DNA of 64,000 nucleotides from Gimesia algae (GCF_007746795.1 NZ_CP036343.1:7669250-7733249), one strand, 5' to 3'; counted from the stretch's first letter, positions 26,888 to 37,249 are shown. The notes: generated from the letters alone by a model not told the origin. Program-made: numbers and translations.

Positions 26888-27225
26888 TTCTGCCTCCGGC
26901 AAATACATCGCCAATGGGTGCGGAGTCTTACGCGGGATACTGACATCACGGTCCAGACCACACTGCTTGAATCGGTAATCGTATCGCCGGTTTCAATCTC
27001 AGCCCCGGCTAACAAGACGTTGGGGATGTTCCAGACAATGCCTTCGTGTGCTGTAGTAGCGAGACCGCGCGCGATGTCGTCCCGCGAGATGTCTCGCATC
27101 CAGGCGTGAGAAACGGTAACTGTTGCGGTGGTGTCGTTGTTTACCCCGCGTTTTGTGGTCAGAGTGACTGATTCCGTATCGGGCATTTTGAGGTATAGTC
27201 TGTCCAACTGCTGTGTTGTCACCAT
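26884..27225 (-). CDS. Head closure/head-tail joining protein, by position
   Basis: This is a 113-residue beta-rich protein. Its start overlaps the stop of the connector gene at 27225 and its stop overlaps the next start. The order connector, closure, terminator is standard in HK97-like phages. No motif was recognised. Confidence 0.5.
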   Translation of the reverse strand: MVTTQQLDRLYLKMPDTESVTLTTKRGVNNDTTATVTVSHAWMRDISRDDIARGLATTAHEGIVWNIPNVLLAGAEIETGDTITDSSSVVWTVMSVSRVRLRTHWRCICRRQK

Positions 27226-27887
27226 CAGATCACCACCTGCTTGTAACGAGACAGTGAGCTTTTAACCGAATCCAGCATCTTGGCTTGATCTTCCGCACCT
27301 GCGATGGTGTAGCTGTAGTCCTCAATCGATTCGGATTCCAGCGGTCCCTGCAGGCTGCGAGACTGGAGCATGGACGTAACGAGCTTATTCGCGGCGAATG
27401 TGATATCAGTCGGCACTGTTGCCCAGCCAGCCACATACACCACTTTGATATTCCCCAGTCCGAGTCCCGGGGCGCTCGCCAACTGACCGCGTAAACGGGA
27501 GTAGGGTCGCGGCCATGCTTTGCCGATCCGGTACAGAATCCCGCTTTTGCTGACTTCGGTTGCGGTCGCGTCGTCCTTTCGCAGAACATAATCGGTTCCC
27601 TCGACCAACAGAGTAGAGGCGGGGAAAGCATCCGTGCCATCCCCATAATAGCCGTCTGAATCTTCGTTGACTGAGGTGATGGATTGGACGGGGGTTTGAT
27701 TGAGCACAATCACCTGGTCGCCCGAGCCGCTGTAATACTCTGTGTATGTCGCCTGTTCGATTTCCCGACCCAAATACCCTTTGATGATCGCATCGGCCTG
27801 GGGAATCAATAAATCAATCACAGCATCCAGCGAGGTGTCACTGATACTTAAGAGTGTTTTGATTGTGGCTTTAGTAGTAAGCGACAT
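27225..27887 (-). CDS. Head-tail connector protein, gp6-like
   Basis: This 220-residue protein has an N-terminal helical block typical of gp6-like adaptors (TKATIKTLLSISDTSLDAVI), then LIPQADAIIKGYLGRE and the strand pair TYTEYYSG. The DNA-packaging/adaptor family binds under the portal ring. Its first codon lies 123 bases after the stop of the preceding minus-strand gene, and its stop touches the next start at 27225. Confidence 0.8.
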   Translation of the reverse strand: MSLTTKATIKTLLSISDTSLDAVIDLLIPQADAIIKGYLGREIEQATYTEYYSGSGDQVIVLNQTPVQSITSVNEDSDGYYGDGTDAFPASTLLVEGTDYVLRKDDATATEVSKSGILYRIGKAWPRPYSRLRGQLASAPGLGLGNIKVVYVAGWATVPTDITFAANKLVTSMLQSRSLQGPLESESIEDYSYTIAGAEDQAKMLDSVKSSLSRYKQVVI

Positions 27888-28010
27888 TGGAAATCATAAC
27901 TCCGAATAATTATTTGAAATCAACCATCAGAACTTGCCGATTGAGTTTAATTGCGATTCACTGGTACTCTTTCTGTACACCATTTACCGTCATGAGAAAT
28001 GTTATAATGA

Positions 28011-28523
28011 CTATGCAATGGAAGACTGTTGAATTTCATTGACATAACCAGCTCCCTGTAGAATGTAAAAACCCGCTCCTAATTGCGAATTAGAACCCAC
28101 ATCAGTCACATTAAATGAAACAAAAGTGAATCCATTATCTGTGTCCAGGTCTTTGGCCATCACTTCAATAGCGATCAATGCCTGATTCTCCGCCCCATCA
28201 ATAGAATCCGTATCAAAACTGGCTGCGTCCGATTGCTCCACAAGCGTAAACTGACCAGTGGTATCAATATCGGTAGCACCGACTTTATGTCGAATCCGCC
28301 TGAAATTAAGTGACTTGGATGATCCAGAAGTCGCAGCAGTATGCTGTTGCGCAGAGATCACCGGGTCATCGCCTGCAGTACCGATGGATGCCAGCAACAC
28401 AAAAAGGCAACGATCGTAATTCTGGAGATTGATCCTGTCGCCTATATTCACATCCGCCGACAAGTCAACGGGCATAAAAGCAGGAATGATATCGTGACCT
28501 TCTAAAAATTCTTTATTGAACAT
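28011..28523 (-). CDS. Phage-like protein after the capsid gene, possible decoration protein
   Basis: This 170-residue, beta-rich, acidic protein (PVDLSADVNIGDRINL, VMAKDLDTDNGFTFVSFNV) is encoded 81 bases after the major capsid gene. That slot often encodes a capsid decoration or accessory protein. No family was recognised. Confidence 0.5.
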   Translation of the reverse strand: MFNKEFLEGHDIIPAFMPVDLSADVNIGDRINLQNYDRCLFVLLASIGTAGDDPVISAQQHTAATSGSSKSLNFRRIRHKVGATDIDTTGQFTLVEQSDAASFDTDSIDGAENQALIAIEVMAKDLDTDNGFTFVSFNVTDVGSNSQLGAGFYILQGAGYVNEIQQSSIA

Positions 28524-28604
28524 GTAATGAGTTCCTTGCTGATCGAGATTGTATTAAAAAATTAGACCTGCAGTGTAAATTAACTACTCACTGCAACAGG
28601 AAAA

Positions 28605-29879
28605 CTATGCACGAGTCGCCAGAGTGACAAAGCTTGATTGGGTGGCAGTTCCCTTATAGGGAGTTAATGGCTGAGTCTCCCATGGTTTGCCATCAATCCG
28701 CATAATAAATCGCAGCGCCAGTTGATCCGTCAGAAACTCAACATGCATGGATTCTGCCTGCTCAATGCCTCCTTTACTGATTGTGATGTAGTCATCCAGG
28801 CTGGCCAGAAGAATGTCTCCCTCTGTTCCCAGTGTTTCGTTGAACTCTGTTGGAATCACAGGACGTCCCATCAAAGTCGCATAAGAAGCTCCCGAAAGAC
28901 CGGCTGGTGGCATGTAGACCAATTGTCCGCCGGCAGTCGAAACCCCCAGACTCATCTGATGCAGTTGAGGTTCTGTATCCTGATTAATAAACCAGGCGGA
29001 ATTCATACGTGAGGATGCTTTCATGCGGCTCCACATTTGCAAAATATTTTCTGCCAAAATGGTATTCGCAGCCTGACCAGATTCTTTCGAAACTGTAACT
29101 CTTGCGGAAGATTGCATCACTCCCAGTGGTTTTCCGACACCATTCCCGTTGAAAATAGACTCTCCTAACATAAATTCCATTTCCTCGGTCACTTTTTTGT
29201 TTACATAAGACTCGAGAGCCATTCCATTATCGTTGATTAACTCTTCTGTCAGATAAACTAACACTGCCAACTTGTTAAGTTTCAGTGTCGTTTCTCCAAG
29301 CTTCGGTGTGGAACCTGTTAACGGGTCACCTTCCCCAACCCAATAAGCACGCAATCCACCTGAACGAGAGCCGTCCAATCGGCTTGTTTCTGAGTCTGTC
29401 GGGAACGTCATATTATTTCCAGCAACCCGATAATGATCTGTGCGACTGAAAATGTCGTTCTGATAAATTCGAGTCAGAATTTCTTGATGAAACTCTGGTA
29501 AAACGGCAATTCCTCCATCAGCCCCTACAATTTCTGACATTCCCTGAATTGATTTGCACATTCCCCAGGATTTCTTAGTCTTAGCGATCACTTCGCTACG
29601 ATCTTTAAAACCGCAGCGGATGAAATCTCCAAAGGATTGAAATTCTGAAAATGGTTTGTAACCACTGGGAAACGCTCTTACCTGTTGCCCAGAGTAGGTT
29701 TTTTTATAAGCCTGCTGGTCACTATGATTTTTTTCTGTTTCCCAATAACCTGCCAGGCGTCCCTGTTCATCACGATGAATGCCACTCATATCTGGATCAT
29801 TTAATTGATCTACACTTTTAGTGAGATTTTCAATGTTTGATGAGAGAGACTTTACTTTTTCTTCGAGTGTTTCAGACAT
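28605..29879 (-). CDS. HK97-family major capsid protein
   Basis: This 424-residue protein has a coiled-coil N-terminus (about residues 1-35, delta/scaffold-like). It then shows the HK97 fold order: a segment around SRTDHYRVAGNN, the long helix with KKVTEEMEFMLGESIFNG followed by GKPLGV (typical of this family), WFINQDTE, and LMGRPVIPTEF. It follows the protease gene by 89 bases. The N-terminal roughly 100 residues are probably removed by the prohead protease. Confidence 0.9.
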   Translation of the reverse strand: MSETLEEKVKSLSSNIENLTKSVDQLNDPDMSGIHRDEQGRLAGYWETEKNHSDQQAYKKTYSGQQVRAFPSGYKPFSEFQSFGDFIRCGFKDRSEVIAKTKKSWGMCKSIQGMSEIVGADGGIAVLPEFHQEILTRIYQNDIFSRTDHYRVAGNNMTFPTDSETSRLDGSRSGGLRAYWVGEGDPLTGSTPKLGETTLKLNKLAVLVYLTEELINDNGMALESYVNKKVTEEMEFMLGESIFNGNGVGKPLGVMQSSARVTVSKESGQAANTILAENILQMWSRMKASSRMNSAWFINQDTEPQLHQMSLGVSTAGGQLVYMPPAGLSGASYATLMGRPVIPTEFNETLGTEGDILLASLDDYITISKGGIEQAESMHVEFLTDQLALRFIMRIDGKPWETQPLTPYKGTATQSSFVTLATRA

Positions 29880-29968
29880 AAAATGCCCCTTCTGCTTATA
29901 TGTTTTTGACTAAGTGTTTCACATCGGCTCTAAGCACCGACTTCCAATTCATACCAATTGCGACCACA

Positions 29969-31444
29969 TCAGGTTTGGGGTAGCAGATTGGATACTTGCT
30001 GCTGTAAATTCTTTACTACGCGTGAGAGTTCTTCTACATTATCCAACAATTGATTCTCCTCGCTGTGTATTTTCTGTTGAGACAACAGGTTTGTTCGAAT
30101 CAATACATCTGCAATTTGTTGGCATTGATGGTCCGAAAACTCCTGGGCCTTTAAAGCTGATTCAGAATAATTTTTTGATCCGATTCGCTTCAATCGATAA
30201 GCAATCTCACCCATTCCAGGAAAATTGACCAAATGAAAATTGGAATCTGATTTAATACGCTTGCCCAGCACTTCCATATTTTCATCCTTAAGCTCCAACT
30301 GGGTATAGTTATCTGCAAACGTCTTCTCCAATTTTGTCTGTTCACTCGCTAAAGTCAGGAGCAGCTTTTCCAGAAATGACTCAATGCGTTCATTTTCGAG
30401 TACTGCTGCTGTAGATCTCACATGATCTTTCAAATCTAAGAAACAACACGAAATTGATTTTAAAATCTGAGCCCCCAGCGGAACTGACATTACCAGATCG
30501 GAATCGCTCTCCGGATTTGAAATTGATATCTTTTGTGATTGATCACTGCTATATTCACGAGAATTGGAATCGAGTACCCGTTGGTCACCTAACAGTTTGG
30601 GCAATTTTGATAACTGATGCATATTGTCTTCAGGCACCTTAATTTGAGCTTGCATTTCATCAACTTCATGCTCTTTCTCCATTGAATGATTAGTATCCTT
30701 TAACGTCCAACCAGGGATTTGATGTTTTTTCTGAGGAAGCACCGTTCTCAGTGATTTTAATAGAGGCTCTACTATTTTGTGGCCTTCAATCGTTCCTCGA
30801 TCAAGGGTTCTTGCGATGGCATCTGGATTGACACCCAATGCACCCCAGGACCATTCAATCAATTCCCATTGCTTCAATACAATTCCGATTCCAGAATTTG
30901 CTGTTTTCCTGGTCGAAGTTTTAATTGGCAGAGCACGTACAGAGGTTGCTCTGACTAACCCCTCGGAGATCAGGTGAAATATCTGCAATGACTCTAGGGA
31001 TTTAGAAGTGAAGTAAGACGTCGCAGAAATTTTTTCCTGGTCTACTTCGATTGCCAGACGACCATCCGGATGCTGACATTTTGCGATGGGACGTGTAATT
31101 TCACCTAAACCATGTTCCCAGAGAACAATTGGATTATTGCGGAAATTTTCAAGTTGCACTCCAGCAGGTTCAATGACATCACCTTCACGGTCCTCGCGAG
31201 GTGTGTTGATGATTGCTCGGGCAGACATCAGCCTCTCATCGATCATTGGCTGTGTCTGACATGCCAGTGAAAGTTCAGAAGCTTTTCCAGCAATTTTGCA
31301 GAATGATCCAAAATCCTGCTGCCGGTGTTTGAGAATTAATTCTAATGAATTTGAAGTCTGATTTATATCCACTGTTCGCCCCGTTGAGAAACATATCATG
31401 TTTGCGACAGGGCAGTGTTTTAAGATTCGGCACGCACGGGTCAA
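29969..31444 (-). CDS. HK97-type prohead protease with long C-terminal scaffold-like extension
   Basis: This is a 491-residue protein. The U35-like protease domain covers about residues 72-215: SARAIINTPREDREGDVI, a His in VLWEHGLG, a Ser in ATSVRA, and the C-terminal WELIEWSWGALGVNPDA (family pattern E-x-S, then N-P-x-A). About 275 further residues are Lys/Glu/Leu-rich coiled coil, typical of a fused scaffold. The N-terminal 70 residues match nothing; internal starts at 31402, 31246 or 31228 are possible. The gene lies 263 bases downstream of the inserted host block. Confidence 0.75.
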   Translation of the reverse strand: MTRACRILKHCPVANMICFSTGRTVDINQTSNSLELILKHRQQDFGSFCKIAGKASELSLACQTQPMIDERLMSARAIINTPREDREGDVIEPAGVQLENFRNNPIVLWEHGLGEITRPIAKCQHPDGRLAIEVDQEKISATSYFTSKSLESLQIFHLISEGLVRATSVRALPIKTSTRKTANSGIGIVLKQWELIEWSWGALGVNPDAIARTLDRGTIEGHKIVEPLLKSLRTVLPQKKHQIPGWTLKDTNHSMEKEHEVDEMQAQIKVPEDNMHQLSKLPKLLGDQRVLDSNSREYSSDQSQKISISNPESDSDLVMSVPLGAQILKSISCCFLDLKDHVRSTAAVLENERIESFLEKLLLTLASEQTKLEKTFADNYTQLELKDENMEVLGKRIKSDSNFHLVNFPGMGEIAYRLKRIGSKNYSESALKAQEFSDHQCQQIADVLIRTNLLSQQKIHSEENQLLDNVEELSRVVKNLQQQVSNLLPQT

Positions 31445-31707
31445 GACACGAAAAAAATAATTTTGTCTTTTTGATGCGTGATGAACTGCTCAATTTTCAG
31501 TAAGAAAACTGAGATCAGATGAATCTGGTTCTCTCTGGGAGGTTCGGTGAATCTGGTGACGGAAAGGTAACTCTCAACCTGATTAAGAATAGACCATTCT
31601 GGGACACAAGTAACACTTATAGAATCCGCAGGAGACTTTAATTTTAGAATTTAGAGCATGAATGACTTAGTGAGTGAAAAGTATTCTCAGTATATAGCAT
31701 TCAAGAA

Positions 31708-32394
31708 TTATGCTGCTTTTGAGATTGGTTCAGCATCACCAAGCGACTGATCCTGATTTGTTTTGCTGATTTGACCGGAAGAAATACGGTTTGAATAGAT
31801 GATATTGATAAACTCTGGGAAAGAGTTCCATGGACCAGGATTCTGGTTCCATACAACCGCGATTTTCTTAAAGAAAGTCATTTCATATTTTGCGACCACC
31901 AAGCTCTGAATCGTTTCGTTTGGCTCTAAATCCGCAGGAGTCCACTGACGTGGGCAAAGATCGTATGCAGGTTCACCATTCCTACCATTTGTTGGAATCT
32001 CATACAAAATTGCCAGTTCACTGTCATCATTCAGTTTCGCAGGAAAACTACGGCAGGTATGCGGACGCGAATGGTAAATACTGCAACGCCCTAAACCTTT
32101 TGGGTGTTCTTCATCAGGCAAACACTCCATGAGAAAACGACACTTCGTGGTTCCCGGAAACGAAACACTTGGGATATGCTTCAGGCAAATAACAAATGGT
32201 ACATCTGGTGCATCTTCAAAAAAGAAATGAGGTGCTAAATTTCGGGAAATCAGGCCCTCCGAGTCTTCCCATCGACATGCGAAGTCCCAAAAGTTTTTAT
32301 TCTGGTAATGAGTAAATTGATGAATATCCGCACCAGAGATTGGTACTGCAAAAGAGCGACAACATCCGGAATGACAGGATTCACAAATACCCAT
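31708..32394 (-). CDS. YkgJ-family cysteine cluster protein
   Basis: This 228-residue protein begins CESCHSGCCRSFAVP (Cys4, Cys7, Cys11, Cys12). A second cluster, GRCSIYHSRPHTCRSFP, includes the R-P-x-x-C-R motif of the YkgJ/Fe-S or zinc-chelating family. Function of the family is unsettled; metal binding is likely. The gene sits in a block of host-like genes inside the phage-like cluster, between portal and protease. Confidence 0.8.
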   Translation of the reverse strand: MGICESCHSGCCRSFAVPISGADIHQFTHYQNKNFWDFACRWEDSEGLISRNLAPHFFFEDAPDVPFVICLKHIPSVSFPGTTKCRFLMECLPDEEHPKGLGRCSIYHSRPHTCRSFPAKLNDDSELAILYEIPTNGRNGEPAYDLCPRQWTPADLEPNETIQSLVVAKYEMTFFKKIAVVWNQNPGPWNSFPEFINIIYSNRISSGQISKTNQDQSLGDAEPISKAA

Positions 32395-32611
32395 TTGACT
32401 TCTTATTTTGACAGGAACTCCGTACGGTAATGAATTATGATTTGAGTCACTGCCCTGAAACGACTTTCAAATGGCAAAAAATAATTTGGGAATCAAACCA
32501 TAAAACCCTGCCTGAATTATCGTCACAACCATCAAAGTCGCTTGAGTGCTTTCCTGAATTCGAGAAATACATCAGGGGTTCTTGATACATAGTATTCTTA
32601 CACAACTCTTT

Positions 32612-33913
32612 TTATAGATAGGATTTGACTGCGTTTGCCAGCCTTTTCATCCCCTCTTGAATTCCCTGAGTGTTCTGCACACCAAAAGTAAGTCGCATAT
32701 GATTTTTTTGTATGGCAGGCTGCTCATTGCAACCGAGCCAATGGTCATATGCATAGCAGAGCTCACCTGGTACATACATGACTTTATCTTCATGGATCGC
32801 TTTCTGAAAAAGCGAACTTTGAAACCCCGTTTCTATCGAGTCGGGCAAAGTCATCCAGACATAAAGCCCACCTCCCGGATGGATCCAATGCACATCCTTA
32901 AGTTTTGAGAAATACATCTCAGCGGCATCCAGCATACAATCTCGTTTTTCGCGATACACGGATCTTAAATATTCCACGTGGTCATAATATAAATTTTCAC
33001 GAAGTGCGTTAGCTAAGATATGCTGACTCATATTAGTAGAGCCAAAATCATCATTTCCCTTTTTATCTGAGATTGCCTCACAGACCCGTTTCGACGCTAC
33101 TCCAAATCCGACTCTCAACCCGGGAGCAAAGCTTTTCGAAAACGTTTGCGTAAGAATGACAGTTTCACCCGTCTGGTCGAAACTCCTGATACTGGGCAGA
33201 ACCGGGCCATCATAACAGAGTTCTCGATATGCCAGATCTTCTAAAATATGAATTCGATGCTGTTTTGACCATTTTTGAGCAACTTCTACTACCTGCTTTC
33301 GCCGTTCAATCGAAAGAGATATCCCAGATGGATTCTCATAATCACTAACCAGATAGATCAATTTCACTCTATTTAACTGACCTTGAGCCTCCAGACTTTC
33401 GAGGGTAGCATCCAGAGAATCCATCCGCATCCCGGATTCATCTGTTTCAACAGAAATGATTCTGGCTCCTAATCCCTGTAATACACCTAGAAACACGAAA
33501 TATGTTGGAGCGGCAACCAGGCAAATATCTCCCGGATCAAGTAACACTTCGCCTAATAATGACAGGTATTGCTGTGAACCGGTTGTGACTATGAAATTGT
33601 CTACAGTCATCCCCAGTTCCTCCGCTGACTTTTGTTCCAGATTGGTTAAATGAGTGAGGAGCAATTTTCTAAGTGATAATGAACCTGCGGTTGTTCCGTA
33701 TTGAAGCGATTCCCTGGCAGATCCCGGATCTGAAAACAGGGAATCAAAAGCGCTTTTAGTAATTGAAACAGGCAGACTGTTCTGATCGACTAACCCAGCC
33801 GCCAGAGAAAGTACTCCCGGATTTTCGACTCCCTGTTGCATCAGATAACTGATCGGTAAATCGTGGCTCCAGGTTCTTTTCTTGCTGAACTGAATTTCTT
33901 TTGAATCAGTCAT
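32612..33913 (-). CDS. PLP-dependent aminotransferase (LysN/aminoadipate-type fold I)
   Basis: This 433-residue protein has the fold-type I core: a substrate loop near the start (LSLAAGLVDQNSLP), an Asn/Asp/Tyr block (LIYLVSDYENPSG), and the PLP-binding Lys in TQTFSKSFAPGLRVGFG. The LSLAAG start and the Q-Y-G-x-T-x-G-x-x-x-L-R block match the 2-aminoadipate/kynurenine aminotransferase-like group. No MocR DNA-binding domain is present. The substrate cannot be fixed. It has no functional link to the virion genes around it. Confidence 0.88.
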   Translation of the reverse strand: MTDSKEIQFSKKRTWSHDLPISYLMQQGVENPGVLSLAAGLVDQNSLPVSITKSAFDSLFSDPGSARESLQYGTTAGSLSLRKLLLTHLTNLEQKSAEELGMTVDNFIVTTGSQQYLSLLGEVLLDPGDICLVAAPTYFVFLGVLQGLGARIISVETDESGMRMDSLDATLESLEAQGQLNRVKLIYLVSDYENPSGISLSIERRKQVVEVAQKWSKQHRIHILEDLAYRELCYDGPVLPSIRSFDQTGETVILTQTFSKSFAPGLRVGFGVASKRVCEAISDKKGNDDFGSTNMSQHILANALRENLYYDHVEYLRSVYREKRDCMLDAAEMYFSKLKDVHWIHPGGGLYVWMTLPDSIETGFQSSLFQKAIHEDKVMYVPGELCYAYDHWLGCNEQPAIQKNHMRLTFGVQNTQGIQEGMKRLANAVKSYL

Positions 33914-34162
33914 TTTATTGTTCGTCTTGTAGTTCTAGAGGATACAATGTCCGGCTACGACTAAACAACCGAACGAGTTATTACCCAATTAGCATAATTG
34001 AGGGTAAGGAGATTTACTACGAACTTCGATCGAACAGAATTGAATTACGGAGTCCCAATCAGCATACTGGATAAATAAATTGATATTAATGTTTCTCGAA
34101 GTCAAATAATTATCGACAGATGCAGCTCCTGAATCTCCATTCACTCAGTAGGAAACAGACTT

Positions 34163-35773
34163 TTGAAACCACTTTTTTTCATATTGCCCCTGTTAGTATT
34201 TAGTTTGTTTGAGAGTCCTCTCTGTGCGGCTGAAACGTCCCCCGAGCCTTTGTCTGTGAATACGGGATTACATCCTCTCGACTGGGTGATCATCGCCATC
34301 TATGCAATCTCAACCATCTTTTTGGGATGGTACTTCAGTCGAGGACAGGAAGATACGTCAGAATACTTTGTCGGTAGCGGGCAGATGAATCCCATATTAA
34401 TTGGTGTTTCATTATTTGCCACTTTGCTCAGCACAATCACTTATCTCTCAACACCTGGTGAAATCCTGGGGAAAGGGCCAGTATATCTGATTAAAGATCT
34501 CGCGATGCCCTTCATTTTTCTCATCGTAGGATTTGTAATGATTCCAGTCTATATGAGACAGCGAGTCACCAGCGCCTATGAACTGCTGGAAGAAAAACTG
34601 GGGTTGGGAATTCGACTGCTCGGAGCAATTATGTTTGTCAGTTTGCGACTGATCTGGATGTCGTTACTGGTTTATCTGACAGCCAAAGCGATTACGACCA
34701 TGCTCAACGTGGGTGAAGAATGGATTCCCTATATCGTTTTGGGAACAGGTCTCGTTGCAATCATTTATACTTCGCTGGGTGGATTGCGTGCAGTCGTGAT
34801 AACAGATTTAATTCAGACAATCTTGTTGTTTGGAGGCGCGTTGCTGGTTATCGCGACAATTACTTACCATCTGGACGGTTTTGGCTGGTTTCCAACTCAA
34901 TGGGATCAACACTGGGACACTCAACCGTTTTTCAGCTTTGATCCAGCGACGCGCGTGACCTACGTAGGAACGTTTCTTTCGATAATGGTCTGGTATGTCG
35001 CGACTGCATGTGGCGACCAGGTTTCTGTACAACGTTTTATGTCTACCAAAGATGCGAGTGCTGCCAGAAAATCCCTGGCAGTTCAGTTAAGCGTTTCTGT
35101 TGTAGTCTCATTAACCTTAGCTATGGTTGGCTTCGCTTTACTGGGTTACTTCAAAGAATTTCCAAATGAAATTCCCGCAGGAATTGATCTTAAAAAAGAT
35201 GCTGACAAATTCTTCCCACACTATATTGCCTATCATCTTCCAGTCGGCATATCTGGATGCGTGGTTTCAGCCATGTTTGCCGCCGCCATGTCCAGTATCG
35301 ATTCCGGTGTGAACTCTATTACAGCAGTTGTCATGACAGACTTCCTGGATCGGTTTGACAAATCTCCACGGACAGAAAAGGGACACGTTTTCACTGCACG
35401 GCTACTGGCATTTGGGATTGGTACCATCGTAGTTTTATCCAGCTCTGTAATGGGAAGTATCCCGGGAAATATAACAGCAGTAACGAACAAAACTGCAAAT
35501 TTATTGACGACACCAATCTTCTGCCTGTTTTTCTTTGCTCTATTCGTTCCCTATTCCAGACCAGCAGGAGTAATTGTCGGGGCGATTCTGGGTACGACAA
35601 CCGCCATCTTAATTGCATTCTCTGGACCAATCTTTATGGGTCCCAACGAACCCGACCCGATCAGCTTTCAATGGATTGCTCCCGCAGCTGTTACAGTGAA
35701 TATTGCCAGCGGTTGTCTGGTCAGTTATCTGATTGCCAGTTTTCAAAGCAGAAACCGACTCCCCCGTAGCTAA
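34163..35773 (+). CDS. Sodium:solute symporter (SSS family)
   Basis: This 536-residue protein has an N-terminal signal peptide-like stretch (about residues 1-23) and then about 13 membrane segments. SSS signatures include YFVGSGQMNP in the first loop, the first-helix ATLLSTITYLSTPGE (sodium site) and MFAAAMSSIDSGVNS in the eighth region, close to the family pattern A-x-x-x-S-S-x-x-S. The substrate is unknown; sugar or sialic-acid transporters of this type occur in planctomycetes. It converges with the portal gene, 36 bases apart. Confidence 0.9.
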   Translation: MKPLFFILPLLVFSLFESPLCAAETSPEPLSVNTGLHPLDWVIIAIYAISTIFLGWYFSRGQEDTSEYFVGSGQMNPILIGVSLFATLLSTITYLSTPGEILGKGPVYLIKDLAMPFIFLIVGFVMIPVYMRQRVTSAYELLEEKLGLGIRLLGAIMFVSLRLIWMSLLVYLTAKAITTMLNVGEEWIPYIVLGTGLVAIIYTSLGGLRAVVITDLIQTILLFGGALLVIATITYHLDGFGWFPTQWDQHWDTQPFFSFDPATRVTYVGTFLSIMVWYVATACGDQVSVQRFMSTKDASAARKSLAVQLSVSVVVSLTLAMVGFALLGYFKEFPNEIPAGIDLKKDADKFFPHYIAYHLPVGISGCVVSAMFAAAMSSIDSGVNSITAVVMTDFLDRFDKSPRTEKGHVFTARLLAFGIGTIVVLSSSVMGSIPGNITAVTNKTANLLTTPIFCLFFFALFVPYSRPAGVIVGAILGTTTAILIAFSGPIFMGPNEPDPISFQWIAPAAVTVNIASGCLVSYLIASFQSRNRLPRS

Positions 35774-35809
35774 GGTATTGATCGCCGTTTACCTTGAATC
35801 TTCACTCTT

Positions 35810-37249
35810 TCAGGTAATTTCAACAGACTTCGTATTATTCTTTGAAGCTCTCCCTTTCTGCAGACTGGGAGCTCCCACATCATAATCAAGCTGGTCTGAT
35901 TGTTCGGTTTGCGGAATTTTAGGATCAGCCTGGCTGACCAGTTGTTCGCCCCCCCGCTCTGGTCCCAGAGGAGGCAGCCCCCTGATCGCTCTCATTTCAT
36001 CGACTTTAATAATTTTGGCACGGATATCTGTTGCCAGACGTTTTTCAAGCAAATCCGGGTCATCAATGTGAGTTGCCTCAATTTCTACAGTCAGGTTTTT
36101 TCCAAATTGTGGGGCCAGATGCTCAGTATCATCTTCTGCCAATAAGTCCAGGATTGGTTGAACGGTGAGACAGATAAACTGTTTCAGGCTTGCATAAAAA
36201 GCCGCATAACTTCCTCCATCCGAGATACCGGCTGCAATTCCTGGAACGCCATGCAAAGCAAGAATTGCATCCCTGAATTGTGTGAAAGAAGAATTGTAAT
36301 CCATTTCTCGGGGAGTCGCAGTCAGAGAAACGACCTGTTCTCCCGTGGTAAATATTGCCTTTCCTGTATTTTCTGTACCTCCATACTTCTGCTCAAACAT
36401 CGCTGCTGCCGCTTCGAGTTCTTCCCTGGTAGGGTTCATATCTTTCCCACAGGTAACAACAATCGAAGGATCTGCCCCGTTATTCATTTGTGCCCAGCGA
36501 GCAGAATCAATCTGATTGGCTGAATCAACCCATCTCGCTCCTGCACTCACCGGAGACTGTCCATCATCCTTATAAACAGGATGGGGCCAACTCGATATTT
36601 GGAGTTGCGAAATTGGAATCACATTTCCTACTACTTGACGAAACATACTCGTTTCTGTAAATGAATTACCATATGACTCATTAAAATATCTGAGAGAGGA
36701 CGCCTGGATTTTATACCCTCCTTCCGGAAATTCATGATTTGGAGGTACAGGGGTAGCAATCGCAGTTGGAATAACATATCTCTGGACCGTTTTACCGAAT
36801 TGATTGGGCACATTCCAGACAATGCTAGTCCCTGTCAACTGAAGCTGTAAGACACGTTCATAGCGAAACGATGCACCAGATTGAGTTGGGTTCGGATGCT
36901 TTAAAATTTTACAAATCGGGTGTTCGTTTGAGAGAGGTTCTGAATCGCCGAATTCACCCGCATACAAACTTTTGAACTGGGAATATCCGCCTTTATTTTG
37001 ATTTTTTTCTTTTTTTCTATTCTGTCTAGAACCATTTGCTGAATCATCATAAACCAAAACAGATGCCTGCATTGCTTGCAGACAAATTGCCCTGATCGCA
37101 ACAAAAGTCCATCCAGTATACTGATCGGATTCCCTTCTATGCTCACTACTCCATGACCCTGGCTGCCCCGCTCCTAACACCGCACGTAAAGCAACAGCAA
37201 ACCGATTTGATTTGAAGCGTGTTGTCAGTTGTTTTAATGGATTCCACAT
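35810..37249 (-). CDS. HK97-family phage portal protein
   Basis: This 479-residue protein has the family N-terminal block (YTGWTFVAIRAICLQAM), the strand YERVLQLQLTGTSIVW and the core segment EAAAAMFEQKYGGTENTGKA followed by FTTGEQVV. The C-terminal block includes DAILALHGVPGIAAG and NLTVEIEATHIDDPDLLEKRL. The portal forms the dodecameric DNA channel. It follows the terminase gene by 51 bases in the transcription direction. Confidence 0.9.
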   Translation of the reverse strand: MWNPLKQLTTRFKSNRFAVALRAVLGAGQPGSWSSEHRRESDQYTGWTFVAIRAICLQAMQASVLVYDDSANGSRQNRKKEKNQNKGGYSQFKSLYAGEFGDSEPLSNEHPICKILKHPNPTQSGASFRYERVLQLQLTGTSIVWNVPNQFGKTVQRYVIPTAIATPVPPNHEFPEGGYKIQASSLRYFNESYGNSFTETSMFRQVVGNVIPISQLQISSWPHPVYKDDGQSPVSAGARWVDSANQIDSARWAQMNNGADPSIVVTCGKDMNPTREELEAAAAMFEQKYGGTENTGKAIFTTGEQVVSLTATPREMDYNSSFTQFRDAILALHGVPGIAAGISDGGSYAAFYASLKQFICLTVQPILDLLAEDDTEHLAPQFGKNLTVEIEATHIDDPDLLEKRLATDIRAKIIKVDEMRAIRGLPPLGPERGGEQLVSQADPKIPQTEQSDQLDYDVGAPSLQKGRASKNNTKSVEIT

